A DNA stretch of 64,000 nt, from contig NZ_JADDRL010000036.1 in NCBI RefSeq assembly GCF_021538895.1, forward strand, positions 1 through 64,000, given 5' to 3'. This document shows, piece after piece, positions 23,556 to 31,324 of the stretch. Within the stretch, counting starts at the first letter, position 1. Every line of letters begins with the position of its first letter. A program made the position numbers and the translations under genes. The notes beneath the pieces were generated by a model. That model was given only the letters and a program-made list of their open reading frames with translations, did no database searches and had not been told where the DNA came from. This DNA comes from Streptomyces olivochromogenes (GTDB taxonomy: Bacteria > Actinomycetota > Actinomycetes > Streptomycetales > Streptomycetaceae).

Positions 23556-24941
23556 GTGCGAATCACCGACATCCAACGCTGCGAGGTCCGGCCGGGACGA
23601 CTCGTCGAGTGGACGCTCAGTCCGGCGACCGTCGCGGCCGCCTCCGGGCTGCCGGAGGACTCCCGGCCGCCGGCGTACATCCAGGAGTCGCACCTCAGGA
23701 CGGCCCGCTGCGTGCGCGAGGACGGGCTGTTCGTGCCGACCTGGCTCGGTACGGCGTTCGACCTCCCGGGGCGGGTGGATCTCGACGTGCTCCAGGCGGC
23801 GCTGCGCGACTGGACGCTGCGCCACGAGACGCTGCGCAGCGGCTTCCGCTGGGACGGTGACGAGCTGCGCCGGTTCACGCTGGACGCGGACACGGTGTCC
23901 CTGCGCCGGGAGGTGGTCGGCGACTTCACCGACGCCTCGGCGCTGGTCCGGCACCTCCAGGACCGGTTCGACGTGGCGGCCGACGCGCTGGCCTGGCCGA
24001 ACCTGATCTACGCGGCGGTCGTCCGGGACGACGGCACCAGCGTGTACATGGCCTTCGACCACAGCAACGTCGACGCCTACTCCCTCCACGGCATCCCCGC
24101 CGACATCCACGAGCTGTACGCGACGGGCGCCGAGGGGTGCGACCGCGTGCGGCCGGAACCGGCCGCCAGTTACGTGGACTTCTGCGAGATCGAGCGGGCG
24201 GACGCGGACCGGATCGACGAGGGCCACGACATCGTGGGCCGCTGGCGGGAGTTCATCCGGCGGTGCGACGGAACGCTGCCCGGTTTCCCGGTGGACCTGG
24301 GCCTGGAGCCGGGCGGCCGGCTGCCCACCCAGCGGATGATGAGCGAGCCGCTCGTGGACGCGGACACGGCCGCCGCCTTCGAGGCGTACTGCCGGCCCTT
24401 CGGCGGCAGCCTGGTCGGGCTGCTGGCCGCGACCGGCCTGATCGTCCACGAGCTCGGCGGGCAGTCGGTGTACCGCACGGTGGTGCCGTTCCACACCCGG
24501 GTGAAGTCGCGCTGGTCGCGGTCGGTGGGCTGGTACGTCGGGGGCGCGCCGATCGAGGTCCCGGTGGCGCGGACGCCCGACCTGCCGAGCGCGCTGCGGG
24601 CCGTGCGCGCCGAGTTGCAGGCCGCCCGCCCGCTGGCGCGCATGCCGCTCGCCCGGGTGCTGCGCCTGCTCGGCGCCGACTTCCGCCCGACGTCACCGGA
24701 CCTGTACTCGATCGTGTCGTTCGTCGACGCCCGGGGCATCGCCGGCTCCGAGCGGTGGGCCGAGCAGAAGGCGTACGGGCTGATGCGGGTGTCGTACGGC
24801 GACCAGGTGTGCGCGTGGGTCAACCGGCTGCACGAGGGCCTGTGGTTCGCGAGCCGCTACCCGGACACCGATGTCGCGTACAAGAACATGCGGCTGTACG
24901 TCGAGCGGCTGCGGGATCACATCGCCTCGACCGTGGCGTAA
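23556..24941 (+). CDS. Stand-alone condensation-domain-like acyltransferase
   Basis: 461 residues resembling an NRPS condensation or PapA-type acyltransferase domain not joined to other modules. The catalytic His-x3-Asp is HSNVD (His169, Asp173) in YMAFDHSNVDAYSLHG. LRHETLRSGFRW matches the conserved Arg-His-x2-Leu-Arg-x-x-F core, and TVVPFHTRVKSRWSRSVGWY with GGAP is the C-terminal latch region. GTG start with GGAG. It could acylate an alcohol or amine from a CoA or carrier thioester, or be an ester/amide-forming step of a small pathway with the 2OG oxygenase. No carrier protein or adenylation gene is nearby. Confidence 0.85.
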   Translation: MRITDIQRCEVRPGRLVEWTLSPATVAAASGLPEDSRPPAYIQESHLRTARCVREDGLFVPTWLGTAFDLPGRVDLDVLQAALRDWTLRHETLRSGFRWDGDELRRFTLDADTVSLRREVVGDFTDASALVRHLQDRFDVAADALAWPNLIYAAVVRDDGTSVYMAFDHSNVDAYSLHGIPADIHELYATGAEGCDRVRPEPAASYVDFCEIERADADRIDEGHDIVGRWREFIRRCDGTLPGFPVDLGLEPGGRLPTQRMMSEPLVDADTAAAFEAYCRPFGGSLVGLLAATGLIVHELGGQSVYRTVVPFHTRVKSRWSRSVGWYVGGAPIEVPVARTPDLPSALRAVRAELQAARPLARMPLARVLRLLGADFRPTSPDLYSIVSFVDARGIAGSERWAEQKAYGLMRVSYGDQVCAWVNRLHEGLWFASRYPDTDVAYKNMRLYVERLRDHIASTVA

Positions 24942-25032
24942 CGGGGCGCGCCGGATTCGTGACCCAACGGTCATCCCTGACTCTGGTCCGAATCAACTCC
25001 CCCTTCCTACACTGGTGTTGAGGGGGGATGCG

Positions 25033-27153
25033 GTGCACAGACGTCTGCATGGACGCGGGGCCCTGTTCGACACGGATCCGCCCGGGCTCGCTCCGCGGCT
25101 CCTGGGTCTGCGCCCCTACCAGCACCGTGCGCATCCGTTCGAGCACCCGGCGGAGCTGCCCTTCGTCGTGCTCACCGGGGCCCGGGGGCTGGGCAAGAGC
25201 GCGGTGCTCGACGAGCTGCGGGAGGCCTACAAGGGGCACACTCCGGTCGCCTTGGCCGACTGTGCGGAGCAGCAGTTCGCGGGGCCGCCCGCGGACCGGC
25301 CGGCCGAGTCCTGGTCGCCGGTGGCGCAGGCGCTGCTGGTGATCGCCGAGCAGCTCGCCGAGCCGGTCACCGGCGCCGGCCGGATCACCTTCCCCCGGCT
25401 GATGTCGGGGCTGGTGGCGGTGGCCGCGGGCGGCTGGAGCGACGCCGACTCGGAGCGGATCCGGCGCGAGGTGGAGCGGATCCTGCTGCTGAACGAGAGC
25501 GGGTCGTGGATCAGCAGCTTCGCCGGGCGGTGGGCGGGCAAGGTGGCGGCGAAGGTGGTCGCCGCGGCGACCGGCACCGGGCCGTTCCTGTCGGGGGCGG
25601 TGGAGGCCACCCTGGAGTCCGTCGCCGAGGGGTTCGCGAGCCGGCGGCACCAGAAGGCGTCGGTCTGGTACCGGACGTATCCGAACGCGGGCGGCAACGC
25701 CAAGCGCGGCCTCATCCTGCTGTCCGGGCACTTCCGGGCGGGCGGCACCTCCCGCGAGCACGCCGAGCGGTATCTGGTGCGGGCGCTGCTCGCCGACCTG
25801 ACCGAGGCCTACACGGGCGTGCTGCCCCGCATGCAGCGCCTCGGACGGCCGCTCGTGCTCCTGGACAACGCGCAGAGCGCGCCCGGCCCCGGGCTCGTGG
25901 AGGCCGTGCTGCGGGACCGGTCGGAGGGCATCGCCGACCAGGTGGCGTTCGTCGGCGCGCTGCGCGGCGACGGGCGGGAGGCGCTGCGCAACGCCGTGCG
26001 CCGGGCGCTGCCCGAGGTGGCGCGGCGCGGCGAGTGGACGCCGGACCCGGCCGTGCCCTCCTCGCGGGCCCTCGTCGTCTCCCTGCCGCCCCTCTCCCCC
26101 GACGACACGCTGCACATCGTGGGCGCGGTCTGCGGCGAGATCCCGGTGCCGCCCCAACTTCCGCACGCCGCACACCGGTTGACCGGCGGAAATCCGCTGG
26201 GCATCGGACTGCTCGCGGAGTCGGCCGCCCAGCACCTGCCCCAGGTCTCCTCGCTCGGCGAACTGCTGACCGCCGACGTCCGGCTGAGCGAGGACACCGA
26301 CGGCTGTCCCGCCTACCGCGAACTCCTCGACCGGCTGGTGCCCGCCGACCGGCTGGACGAGCTGACCGTGCTGGCCGCCGCCCACGACCACGACTCGGCC
26401 TGCGCGCTGGCCGCGGCCCTGCTCCCGGACGACTTCGGCCCGTCGGACGTCCGCGCGTTACAGACCCGGCTGGCCCAGGAGGGACTGCCGGGCGCGCCGG
26501 GCCGGTTCGTCGGCGACCCCTTCGTACGGACCCTGCTGCTGCTCCGGCTGCATCTGCGGGGCACCGACCACGGGGCGTGGCGCACGGCGCACGAGACGCT
26601 GATCGCGCACTACGGCCACGACGGCCGGGACGGAGCGGCGGACGCACCGGAACGTTCCCGCTACCGGCTGCACCACGAACTCGCCCTGGGGACGACCGAG
26701 TCGGCGGTCGCCCATCTGCGCGACACCTTCCCCACCCGCGACACCCGCGCCTGGCTGCGCACCCTGTGCTTCATCGCCTCGGCACCGTACTTCCACGCGC
26801 ACGACGCCGAGGGCCGCGACTTCACCGGCCGGGGCGACCGGCGCGCCGCCGTCGCCCTGGGCCGCACGGACGCCGAGCACGAGGTGCCTCAGGACGTGGA
26901 TGCCGTACTGCACCTGCGCGTAAGGCGGTTGCTGCACGCCGTGTGGCAGCTGGCCGATCCGCTGGTGCTGCCCGATCCGAAGGTCTGCGACCGGCTGCGG
27001 TTCGAGCTGGAGCAGTTGTCCAACCTGCGGCCCGCGGGCAACGCGCTGCTGTGGCGGGCGTCGCGGGACTGGCCGGCGGCCGCGCTCGCCGGACGCCCGC
27101 TGGACGCCCCCGACGACGAGGACGACCCGGACGACCGGAGCGGGGAGGCGTGA
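25033..27153 (+). CDS. Large P-loop ATPase (STAND/AAA-like) of unknown function
   Basis: 706-residue ATPase that I do not recognise by name. Walker A is VVLTGARGLGKSAVLDEL (GARGLGKS, about 49-56) and Walker B is probably RPLVLLDNAQ. LPPLSPDDTLHIV and RLTGGNPLGIGLLAESAAQH resemble the sensor/helical lid of AAA or STAND NTPases. A central region (about 145-200) has mildly hydrophobic, alanine/glycine-rich segments such as WISSFAGRWAGKVAAKVVAA that may touch the membrane. GTG at 25033 is chosen for the AGGGGGG six bases upstream. Its stop overlaps the next ATG (TGATG), so the two genes are coupled. It probably moves energy or a signal between the cytoplasm and the binding protein. Confidence 0.8.
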   Translation: MHRRLHGRGALFDTDPPGLAPRLLGLRPYQHRAHPFEHPAELPFVVLTGARGLGKSAVLDELREAYKGHTPVALADCAEQQFAGPPADRPAESWSPVAQALLVIAEQLAEPVTGAGRITFPRLMSGLVAVAAGGWSDADSERIRREVERILLLNESGSWISSFAGRWAGKVAAKVVAAATGTGPFLSGAVEATLESVAEGFASRRHQKASVWYRTYPNAGGNAKRGLILLSGHFRAGGTSREHAERYLVRALLADLTEAYTGVLPRMQRLGRPLVLLDNAQSAPGPGLVEAVLRDRSEGIADQVAFVGALRGDGREALRNAVRRALPEVARRGEWTPDPAVPSSRALVVSLPPLSPDDTLHIVGAVCGEIPVPPQLPHAAHRLTGGNPLGIGLLAESAAQHLPQVSSLGELLTADVRLSEDTDGCPAYRELLDRLVPADRLDELTVLAAAHDHDSACALAAALLPDDFGPSDVRALQTRLAQEGLPGAPGRFVGDPFVRTLLLLRLHLRGTDHGAWRTAHETLIAHYGHDGRDGAADAPERSRYRLHHELALGTTESAVAHLRDTFPTRDTRAWLRTLCFIASAPYFHAHDAEGRDFTGRGDRRAAVALGRTDAEHEVPQDVDAVLHLRVRRLLHAVWQLADPLVLPDPKVCDRLRFELEQLSNLRPAGNALLWRASRDWPAAALAGRPLDAPDDEDDPDDRSGEA

Positions 27154-28700
27154 TGGCGCGCAGGGGCCTGGGCACATGGGTGCGCGAGGGCGTCTGGGAG
27201 ATCCCGCTCCGCCGCTATCTGGCACTGCTCGTCACGGCGGGCCTGGTGACCGGCGCGGTCTTCGCCGTGCGCGGCCTCACGCACGACGACCGGTCCTGCG
27301 CGCCCGGGGTGGTCCGGCCCCGGGGCAGTACCGAGTGCGTGGGCGTGGCGACGACGGCGTACGACTTCGGGCGGCCCCAACTGCGGGACGCGGTGCGGGC
27401 GATCCAGCGGGAGAACGACCGGCTCAAGCCGGGGAGTTATGTGACGGTGGCGGTGATGCTGCCGTACACCTCGGCCGCCCCGGCCAGCCTGAGCGACATC
27501 CAGCACGAGCTCCAGGGCGCGTACTTGGCGCAGTACCAGGCCAATCACGACTCCAACGGCGAGGCCCCGGCGATCCGGCTGGTGCTGGCCAACCCCGGGG
27601 CGACCGGCCTGCATTGGAAGGAGACGGTCGACCGGCTGGCGGCGATGACCGGGGGCGCGGACCGGCTGCGGGCGGTCGCCGGGGTCGGGCAGAGCACGGA
27701 CAACAACAAGAAGGCGGTCGAACGGCTGACCCGGCTGGGGATTCCGGTGGTCGGCTCCTCCATCACCGCCGACGACCTGGCCAACGGGCAGGGCGGCAAG
27801 GACCCCTTCCCGGGGCTGGCCCGGGTCTCGCCGACCAACACCGACGAGGCCCGCGCGCTGGCCTCGTTCGCCAAGGTGAGCGCGGGCCGGGCGCTGCTGG
27901 TGTACGACAAGCCGGGCGACCCGTACACGCGCACGCTGCAGACGTCGTTCGCCGCGCTGATCAAGGGCTCGCCCTACGAGCCGCAACCGTTCACCCCGCC
28001 CGCCGACCGCAGCCAGGAGGGCACCACCGCCAACACCTTCCGGCAGATCACCCACCTGGTGTGCGACACGTCCAAGGAGACGGACACGATCCTGTTCGCG
28101 GGCCGGCACACCCAGCTGCGGCAGTTCATCAACGCGCTCGGCGGGCGGGGCTGCCAGGACCGGAAGTTCACGCTGCTGACCGGGGACGAGGGCTCGTACC
28201 TGACCGGCGAGAAGGACCTGGACCGCGGCGCCCTGCGGCACCACCTCGCCGTCCGCTACACCTCCCTCGCCCACCCGGACGCCTGGGCCCGGGACCCGGC
28301 GCGGACCGGCGGCTCGGCGCGCGAGGCGGCGGCGCTCCAGCGGCTGCTGGCGAGCGCCGAGCGCGAGCCGGTCGGGCCGATCGGCACGGTCGCGCTGGAC
28401 GACGGGCAGCTGATCATCGCGTACGACGCGATGCGGCTGGCCGTGAAGGGCGTCCGCGAGGCCGTGCCGGAGGGGAGGAAGATCCCGGCGCTCTCCGACG
28501 TCGGCCTGCAGTGGCCGCAGGTGAAGGGGTCGCTGCGGGTGGACGGGGCGAGCGGCTGGATCTGCCTGGACGTGCACGGCAATCCGTACGACAAGGCCGT
28601 ACCGATCGTGGAGCTCACCCCGGAGGGTGGCTCCCGGTTCGTACGGATCGCCTGGCCGGAGGGGAAGCCGCCGGCGAAGGAGTGCCTGCCGCCGTCCTAG
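27153..28700 (+). CDS. Membrane-anchored type I periplasmic-binding-like protein
   Basis: 515 residues. After a basic N-tail there is one helix (about 20-40: RYLALLVTAGLVTGAVFAVR), then a large extracytoplasmic domain of the type I (Leu/Ile/Val-binding, ABC substrate-binding) fold: VAVMLPYTSAAPASLSDIQH, LRAVAGVGQSTDNNKKAVER, PVVGSSITADDL and GRALLVYDKPGDPYTRTLQT. No lipobox and no permease or ABC ATPase are nearby. It is coupled to the upstream P-loop ATPase (overlapping stop/start). This looks like an external ligand sensor whose anchor helix talks to the ATPase. The ligand is unknown; the name 'branched-chain amino acid binding' would only reflect the fold. Confidence 0.82.
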   Translation: MARRGLGTWVREGVWEIPLRRYLALLVTAGLVTGAVFAVRGLTHDDRSCAPGVVRPRGSTECVGVATTAYDFGRPQLRDAVRAIQRENDRLKPGSYVTVAVMLPYTSAAPASLSDIQHELQGAYLAQYQANHDSNGEAPAIRLVLANPGATGLHWKETVDRLAAMTGGADRLRAVAGVGQSTDNNKKAVERLTRLGIPVVGSSITADDLANGQGGKDPFPGLARVSPTNTDEARALASFAKVSAGRALLVYDKPGDPYTRTLQTSFAALIKGSPYEPQPFTPPADRSQEGTTANTFRQITHLVCDTSKETDTILFAGRHTQLRQFINALGGRGCQDRKFTLLTGDEGSYLTGEKDLDRGALRHHLAVRYTSLAHPDAWARDPARTGGSAREAAALQRLLASAEREPVGPIGTVALDDGQLIIAYDAMRLAVKGVREAVPEGRKIPALSDVGLQWPQVKGSLRVDGASGWICLDVHGNPYDKAVPIVELTPEGGSRFVRIAWPEGKPPAKECLPPS

Positions 28701-28728
28701 GCACTGTCCCCAGGGGCTGCCTCCAGAG

Positions 28729-28752
28729 GCTGTCTCTAGGGCTGTCTCTAGG
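28729..28752. repeat. 12-base tandem duplication at the SRPBCC stop codon
   Basis: GCTGTCTCTAGG is repeated twice in tandem (28729-28740, 28741-28752). The second copy contains the complement of the SRPBCC stop codon. It looks like a recent slip duplication. Confidence 0.6.
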
Positions 28753-29152
28753 GCGCGGACGCCACCAGGTCGATCAGGCGTTCGAAGCGGGTGCGCCAGC
28801 GGGGCTCCGTCTCCGCGTCGCCCTGGAACTCGTGGGTGAAGCGCAGCGCGCTCGCCCCGTCCCCGGCCCGCTCCAGATGGAACCGGATCCGGCCGCCGCC
28901 CTCCACCGTGTACTCGGCGACCCGGTCCACGTCCCACGCGGTGACCCGCCCGCTGCCCAGGTCGCGCAGGGTGACCGCGCCACCGAGCCGGGGCTCCAGG
29001 ACGTCGGCGGCGGTGAACCACCCCGCCAGGCCCTCGGGCGTGGACAGCGCGGGCCAGACCTTCTCCATGGGCCGCGGAAACCGCACCAGAAAGTGCAGGA
29101 TGTGCGTGTTCCCATGCGTCTGGCTGGTGCCCTGCTCGATGGCTCCGGTCAT
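28748..29152 (-). CDS. SRPBCC/AHSA1-like START-fold protein
   Basis: 134 residues with the AHSA1/SRPBCC pattern: HILHFLVRFPRPMEKVWPAL, LAGWFTAADVLEPRLGGAV and LRFTHEFQGDAETEPRWRTR. This fold binds hydrophobic ligands or serves as an Hsp90 activator-like domain; no specific role is known. Its ATG overlaps by four bases (ATGA) the stop codon of the large TnpB-like frame that runs into it. No Shine-Dalgarno is visible directly upstream, so the element insertion may have altered how it is translated. Confidence 0.88.
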   Translation of the reverse strand: MTGAIEQGTSQTHGNTHILHFLVRFPRPMEKVWPALSTPEGLAGWFTAADVLEPRLGGAVTLRDLGSGRVTAWDVDRVAEYTVEGGGRIRFHLERAGDGASALRFTHEFQGDAETEPRWRTRFERLIDLVASAP

Positions 29153-31152
29153 GACACCAGTGTCTCTGACCAGCCAAGCGATCTCACGTTGGACGAAAGG
29201 TCCTTGATCGTTTCCCACCAAGGCGGGGAAGCATGGGCGTGTAGATGGAACCCCGCGCCCAATGCCGCCCCTCTCGGCCGATGCCGGATGGTGGGTGTGC
29301 TGGTCGCCGTGGCGCCCTGGTACCGGCGGGCTGCGCGAGGCAGCGCCATCCGGCCCGTTGGTGCGCGTCCCTCCGGACACTTTTCCACCGGACCGAGAGG
29401 CCTGGTGGAGGAGGGTGCCCTGCGTCGCCTGGGCGCGGGGCGTGTTGGCCTATGGCGGGTCGGTCCGGTCTTCGACCGATCCCAGCTGGTCTTCGACGTG
29501 GGGTTGACCACGGCCTTGAGTTCGAGCTTGTCGTCCACCGAACGGATCACCATGGCTCCGCAGGCGCGATCGGCTACGGTCTTGGTCTGGTGAGTGAGTC
29601 CGCGGGCGGCGATACGGCGCCATGCCCCCTGGTCGCGGTCGCCCTGCCAGCCACAACTGTGCCGGTTGGGGCAAATGGCCCACTTCCAGCCTGGCGTGGC
29701 GGGCCGATCGGGAGCTTTGCAGTGCCTCAGCGGGGCCAAACACTGGGGACAGTGCTTGGATGTGTTGCGGGGTGGGACGGTCACCACCGCGACACCGACC
29801 TCGGCCGCGAGGTGTCGCACATGGGTGGCGATCTGCCCGCGCACAGCCTGGGAGAGGCGAGTGTTCACGGTACGGCCCATGCCTCGGGCCTCCATTGACC
29901 GCAAGTCCTCCAGATAGATCACCGTGGCATTGGCGGCAATGGCCTGATCGACGACCCACCGCGCGGCGGCTCGCGCGAGTGCCTGGTTGAGGTTGGATCG
30001 GCGCTCGGACACGTGCCGGATCTCGTCCCGCAGAACATCCTGCTTACCCGCCAAGGTCGGAGGGAGCGCACTGCCCTTGTTGAGCCGCTGGTAGTGGTCG
30101 ACCTTTGCATGCAGGTGTTCGGACTGTCGGCGGAGCCGGTGCTGCTTCGCGAGTACCCCAGCAGCCCGGAACTCGGCACCGGCGCCGAGGACCGCGATCT
30201 CGCCATCCGAATGCAGTCGTACCGCTCCGGCGGACAGGAGGGTGTTCAGACCCCAGTCCACGCCGAGCGCGACCGTGTGCCCGGTGCGCCGAGCCTTCGG
30301 CACCGCATGGCTGTAAGTCATGTCGGCGCGCACCGTTCCTCCCGTGGTGCGGACAGTAGGCAGGTGCAACACCGCACAGGCGGGAACAGTCGGCGGAAGG
30401 GCGATGGAGCACGCGACCCAGGTCCAGTCCCGATATGACTGCGGGTTGGGGCAAGTGGGCAGCTGCAGCCGCAGCAGCGCTCGCTTCGGGTCGGCCTCGG
30501 AGCGAGCGATGGAGGCCTGCTGACCGTCACAGGCGGCCAGCAGCAGCATCCGTGCCACTCGCGGTGGATCTTCCATCTCGAACACGTCCGCCGGCATACG
30601 GCTGGCTGCCCGCACATACGCGGAGACCTGCCGTGTCCGGCTCTTGATAACACTGGATGGCAGATGCTGCCCGCCGGGAACCGCTTCGCGTACCGCGTCC
30701 CATTCGTTCGTGGTGCGCTTCCGCGGATCGACGGGCCAGGTGGCCAGCACCCCGGCAGTTACCTCGGCCCGCCAGTGTGCCGAGCGCAGCACCCTTCCGG
30801 CCTGTTCCTGGGCCATGCGCACGATCCGATCGTTGACCCTGACATCCTCGGCGGCAGCTCCCGACCAGCCCAGACGTCGAAGCGCCATCCACGCGTTCGA
30901 CGGCAGCTTCCGTCCCAGCGCGTCCTCGCCAGAGGCAAGCTGATTCACGTCATGACCGTTCCAATGATCGGCCAGCAATTGGGAAGCCATGCCCGACACC
31001 AGGTCCGTGCACCAGCCGATGCGTTTGGCCAACGTGGCCGAGGACAGTGCCGCGCCGCGCTTTTCGTCGACCCCACTGCACAGCAGAGCCTGCGCGCAGG
31101 CAGTCCGGGATGTCTCGCCCTCGGTAAGCAATAGCTTCACCTTCACACCCAT
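29149..31152 (-). CDS. Large TnpB/Cas12-like RuvC nuclease with long N-terminal region
   Basis: 667 residues, far longer than the roughly 400 of ordinary TnpB. RuvC-I VALGVDWGLNT (Asp about 299), RuvC-II TVIYLEDLRSMEARG (Glu about 416), zinc ribbon CPQC...CPNRHSC and RuvC-III DRDQGAWRRI (Asp about 507) are all present, so catalysis should be possible. About 290 residues precede RuvC-I, an enlarged recognition region. The Arg/Pro-rich tail after about 550 looks like translated structured RNA. The last 18 or so codons lie beyond a right-end-like hairpin and come from host DNA. ATG at 31152 or GTG at 31146 (better spacing to GGAGG). No tnpA and no CRISPR array were seen. Confidence 0.9.
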   Translation of the reverse strand: MGVKVKLLLTEGETSRTACAQALLCSGVDEKRGAALSSATLAKRIGWCTDLVSGMASQLLADHWNGHDVNQLASGEDALGRKLPSNAWMALRRLGWSGAAAEDVRVNDRIVRMAQEQAGRVLRSAHWRAEVTAGVLATWPVDPRKRTTNEWDAVREAVPGGQHLPSSVIKSRTRQVSAYVRAASRMPADVFEMEDPPRVARMLLLAACDGQQASIARSEADPKRALLRLQLPTCPNPQSYRDWTWVACSIALPPTVPACAVLHLPTVRTTGGTVRADMTYSHAVPKARRTGHTVALGVDWGLNTLLSAGAVRLHSDGEIAVLGAGAEFRAAGVLAKQHRLRRQSEHLHAKVDHYQRLNKGSALPPTLAGKQDVLRDEIRHVSERRSNLNQALARAAARWVVDQAIAANATVIYLEDLRSMEARGMGRTVNTRLSQAVRGQIATHVRHLAAEVGVAVVTVPPRNTSKHCPQCLAPLRHCKAPDRPATPGWKWAICPNRHSCGWQGDRDQGAWRRIAARGLTHQTKTVADRACGAMVIRSVDDKLELKAVVNPTSKTSWDRSKTGPTRHRPTRPAPRRRRAPSSTRPLGPVEKCPEGRAPTGRMALPRAARRYQGATATSTPTIRHRPRGAALGAGFHLHAHASPPWWETIKDLSSNVRSLGWSETLVS
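29204..29231 (-). repeat. Right-end-like hairpin of the large TnpB element
   Basis: Read on the minus strand, TTCCC and GGGAA form a stem around a nine-base loop (29212-29230), closely followed by GATCAA ending at 29204. This is the hairpin-plus-TCAA plan of an IS605 right end. It lies inside the tnpB-like reading frame. Confidence 0.55.
29204..29480 (-). ncRNA. Predicted omega RNA region of the large TnpB
   Basis: The 3' part of the gene encodes an Arg/Pro/His-rich tail with no domain character, then the hairpin. By analogy with TnpB systems this DNA may be maintained as a guide-RNA scaffold overlapping the coding strand. The guide would start at 29203 and run towards the SRPBCC gene. Boundaries are estimated. 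Confidence 0.35.
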
Positions 31153-31271
31153 CCCCTCCCGTCGCCCTGCCGATCGGCTCAACGACGGCACACGAAATGA
31201 GTTACGTATTCGATCTCCGAATATGCTCTCCACCCTGCCTATGGCCCCAACTCCCAGCCACCCGCACACCA

Positions 31272-31311
31272 AAGGCCGGTTCCCGTGACCCGCGTCATAG
31301 GAACCGGCCTT
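31272..31311 (-). terminator. Terminator after the ccsB operon
   Basis: A perfect 12-base stem, AAGGCCGGTTCC/GGAACCGGCCTT, with a 16-base loop lies 14-53 bases after the ccsB stop. The T-run is short (TTTGG). It also marks host DNA on the ccsB side of the large TnpB element. Confidence 0.75.
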
Positions 31312-31324
31312 CGCGGTGCCGGTC

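Noticed and set aside
22421..24941. A full NRPS biosynthetic cluster
   Set aside because: Only a stand-alone condensation-like protein and an oxygenase are present; no adenylation or carrier domains are seen.
29149..31152. Calling the large RuvC protein a Cas12 effector
   Set aside because: No CRISPR array, cas1/cas2 or repeats are present within the window, so TnpB-like is the supported label.
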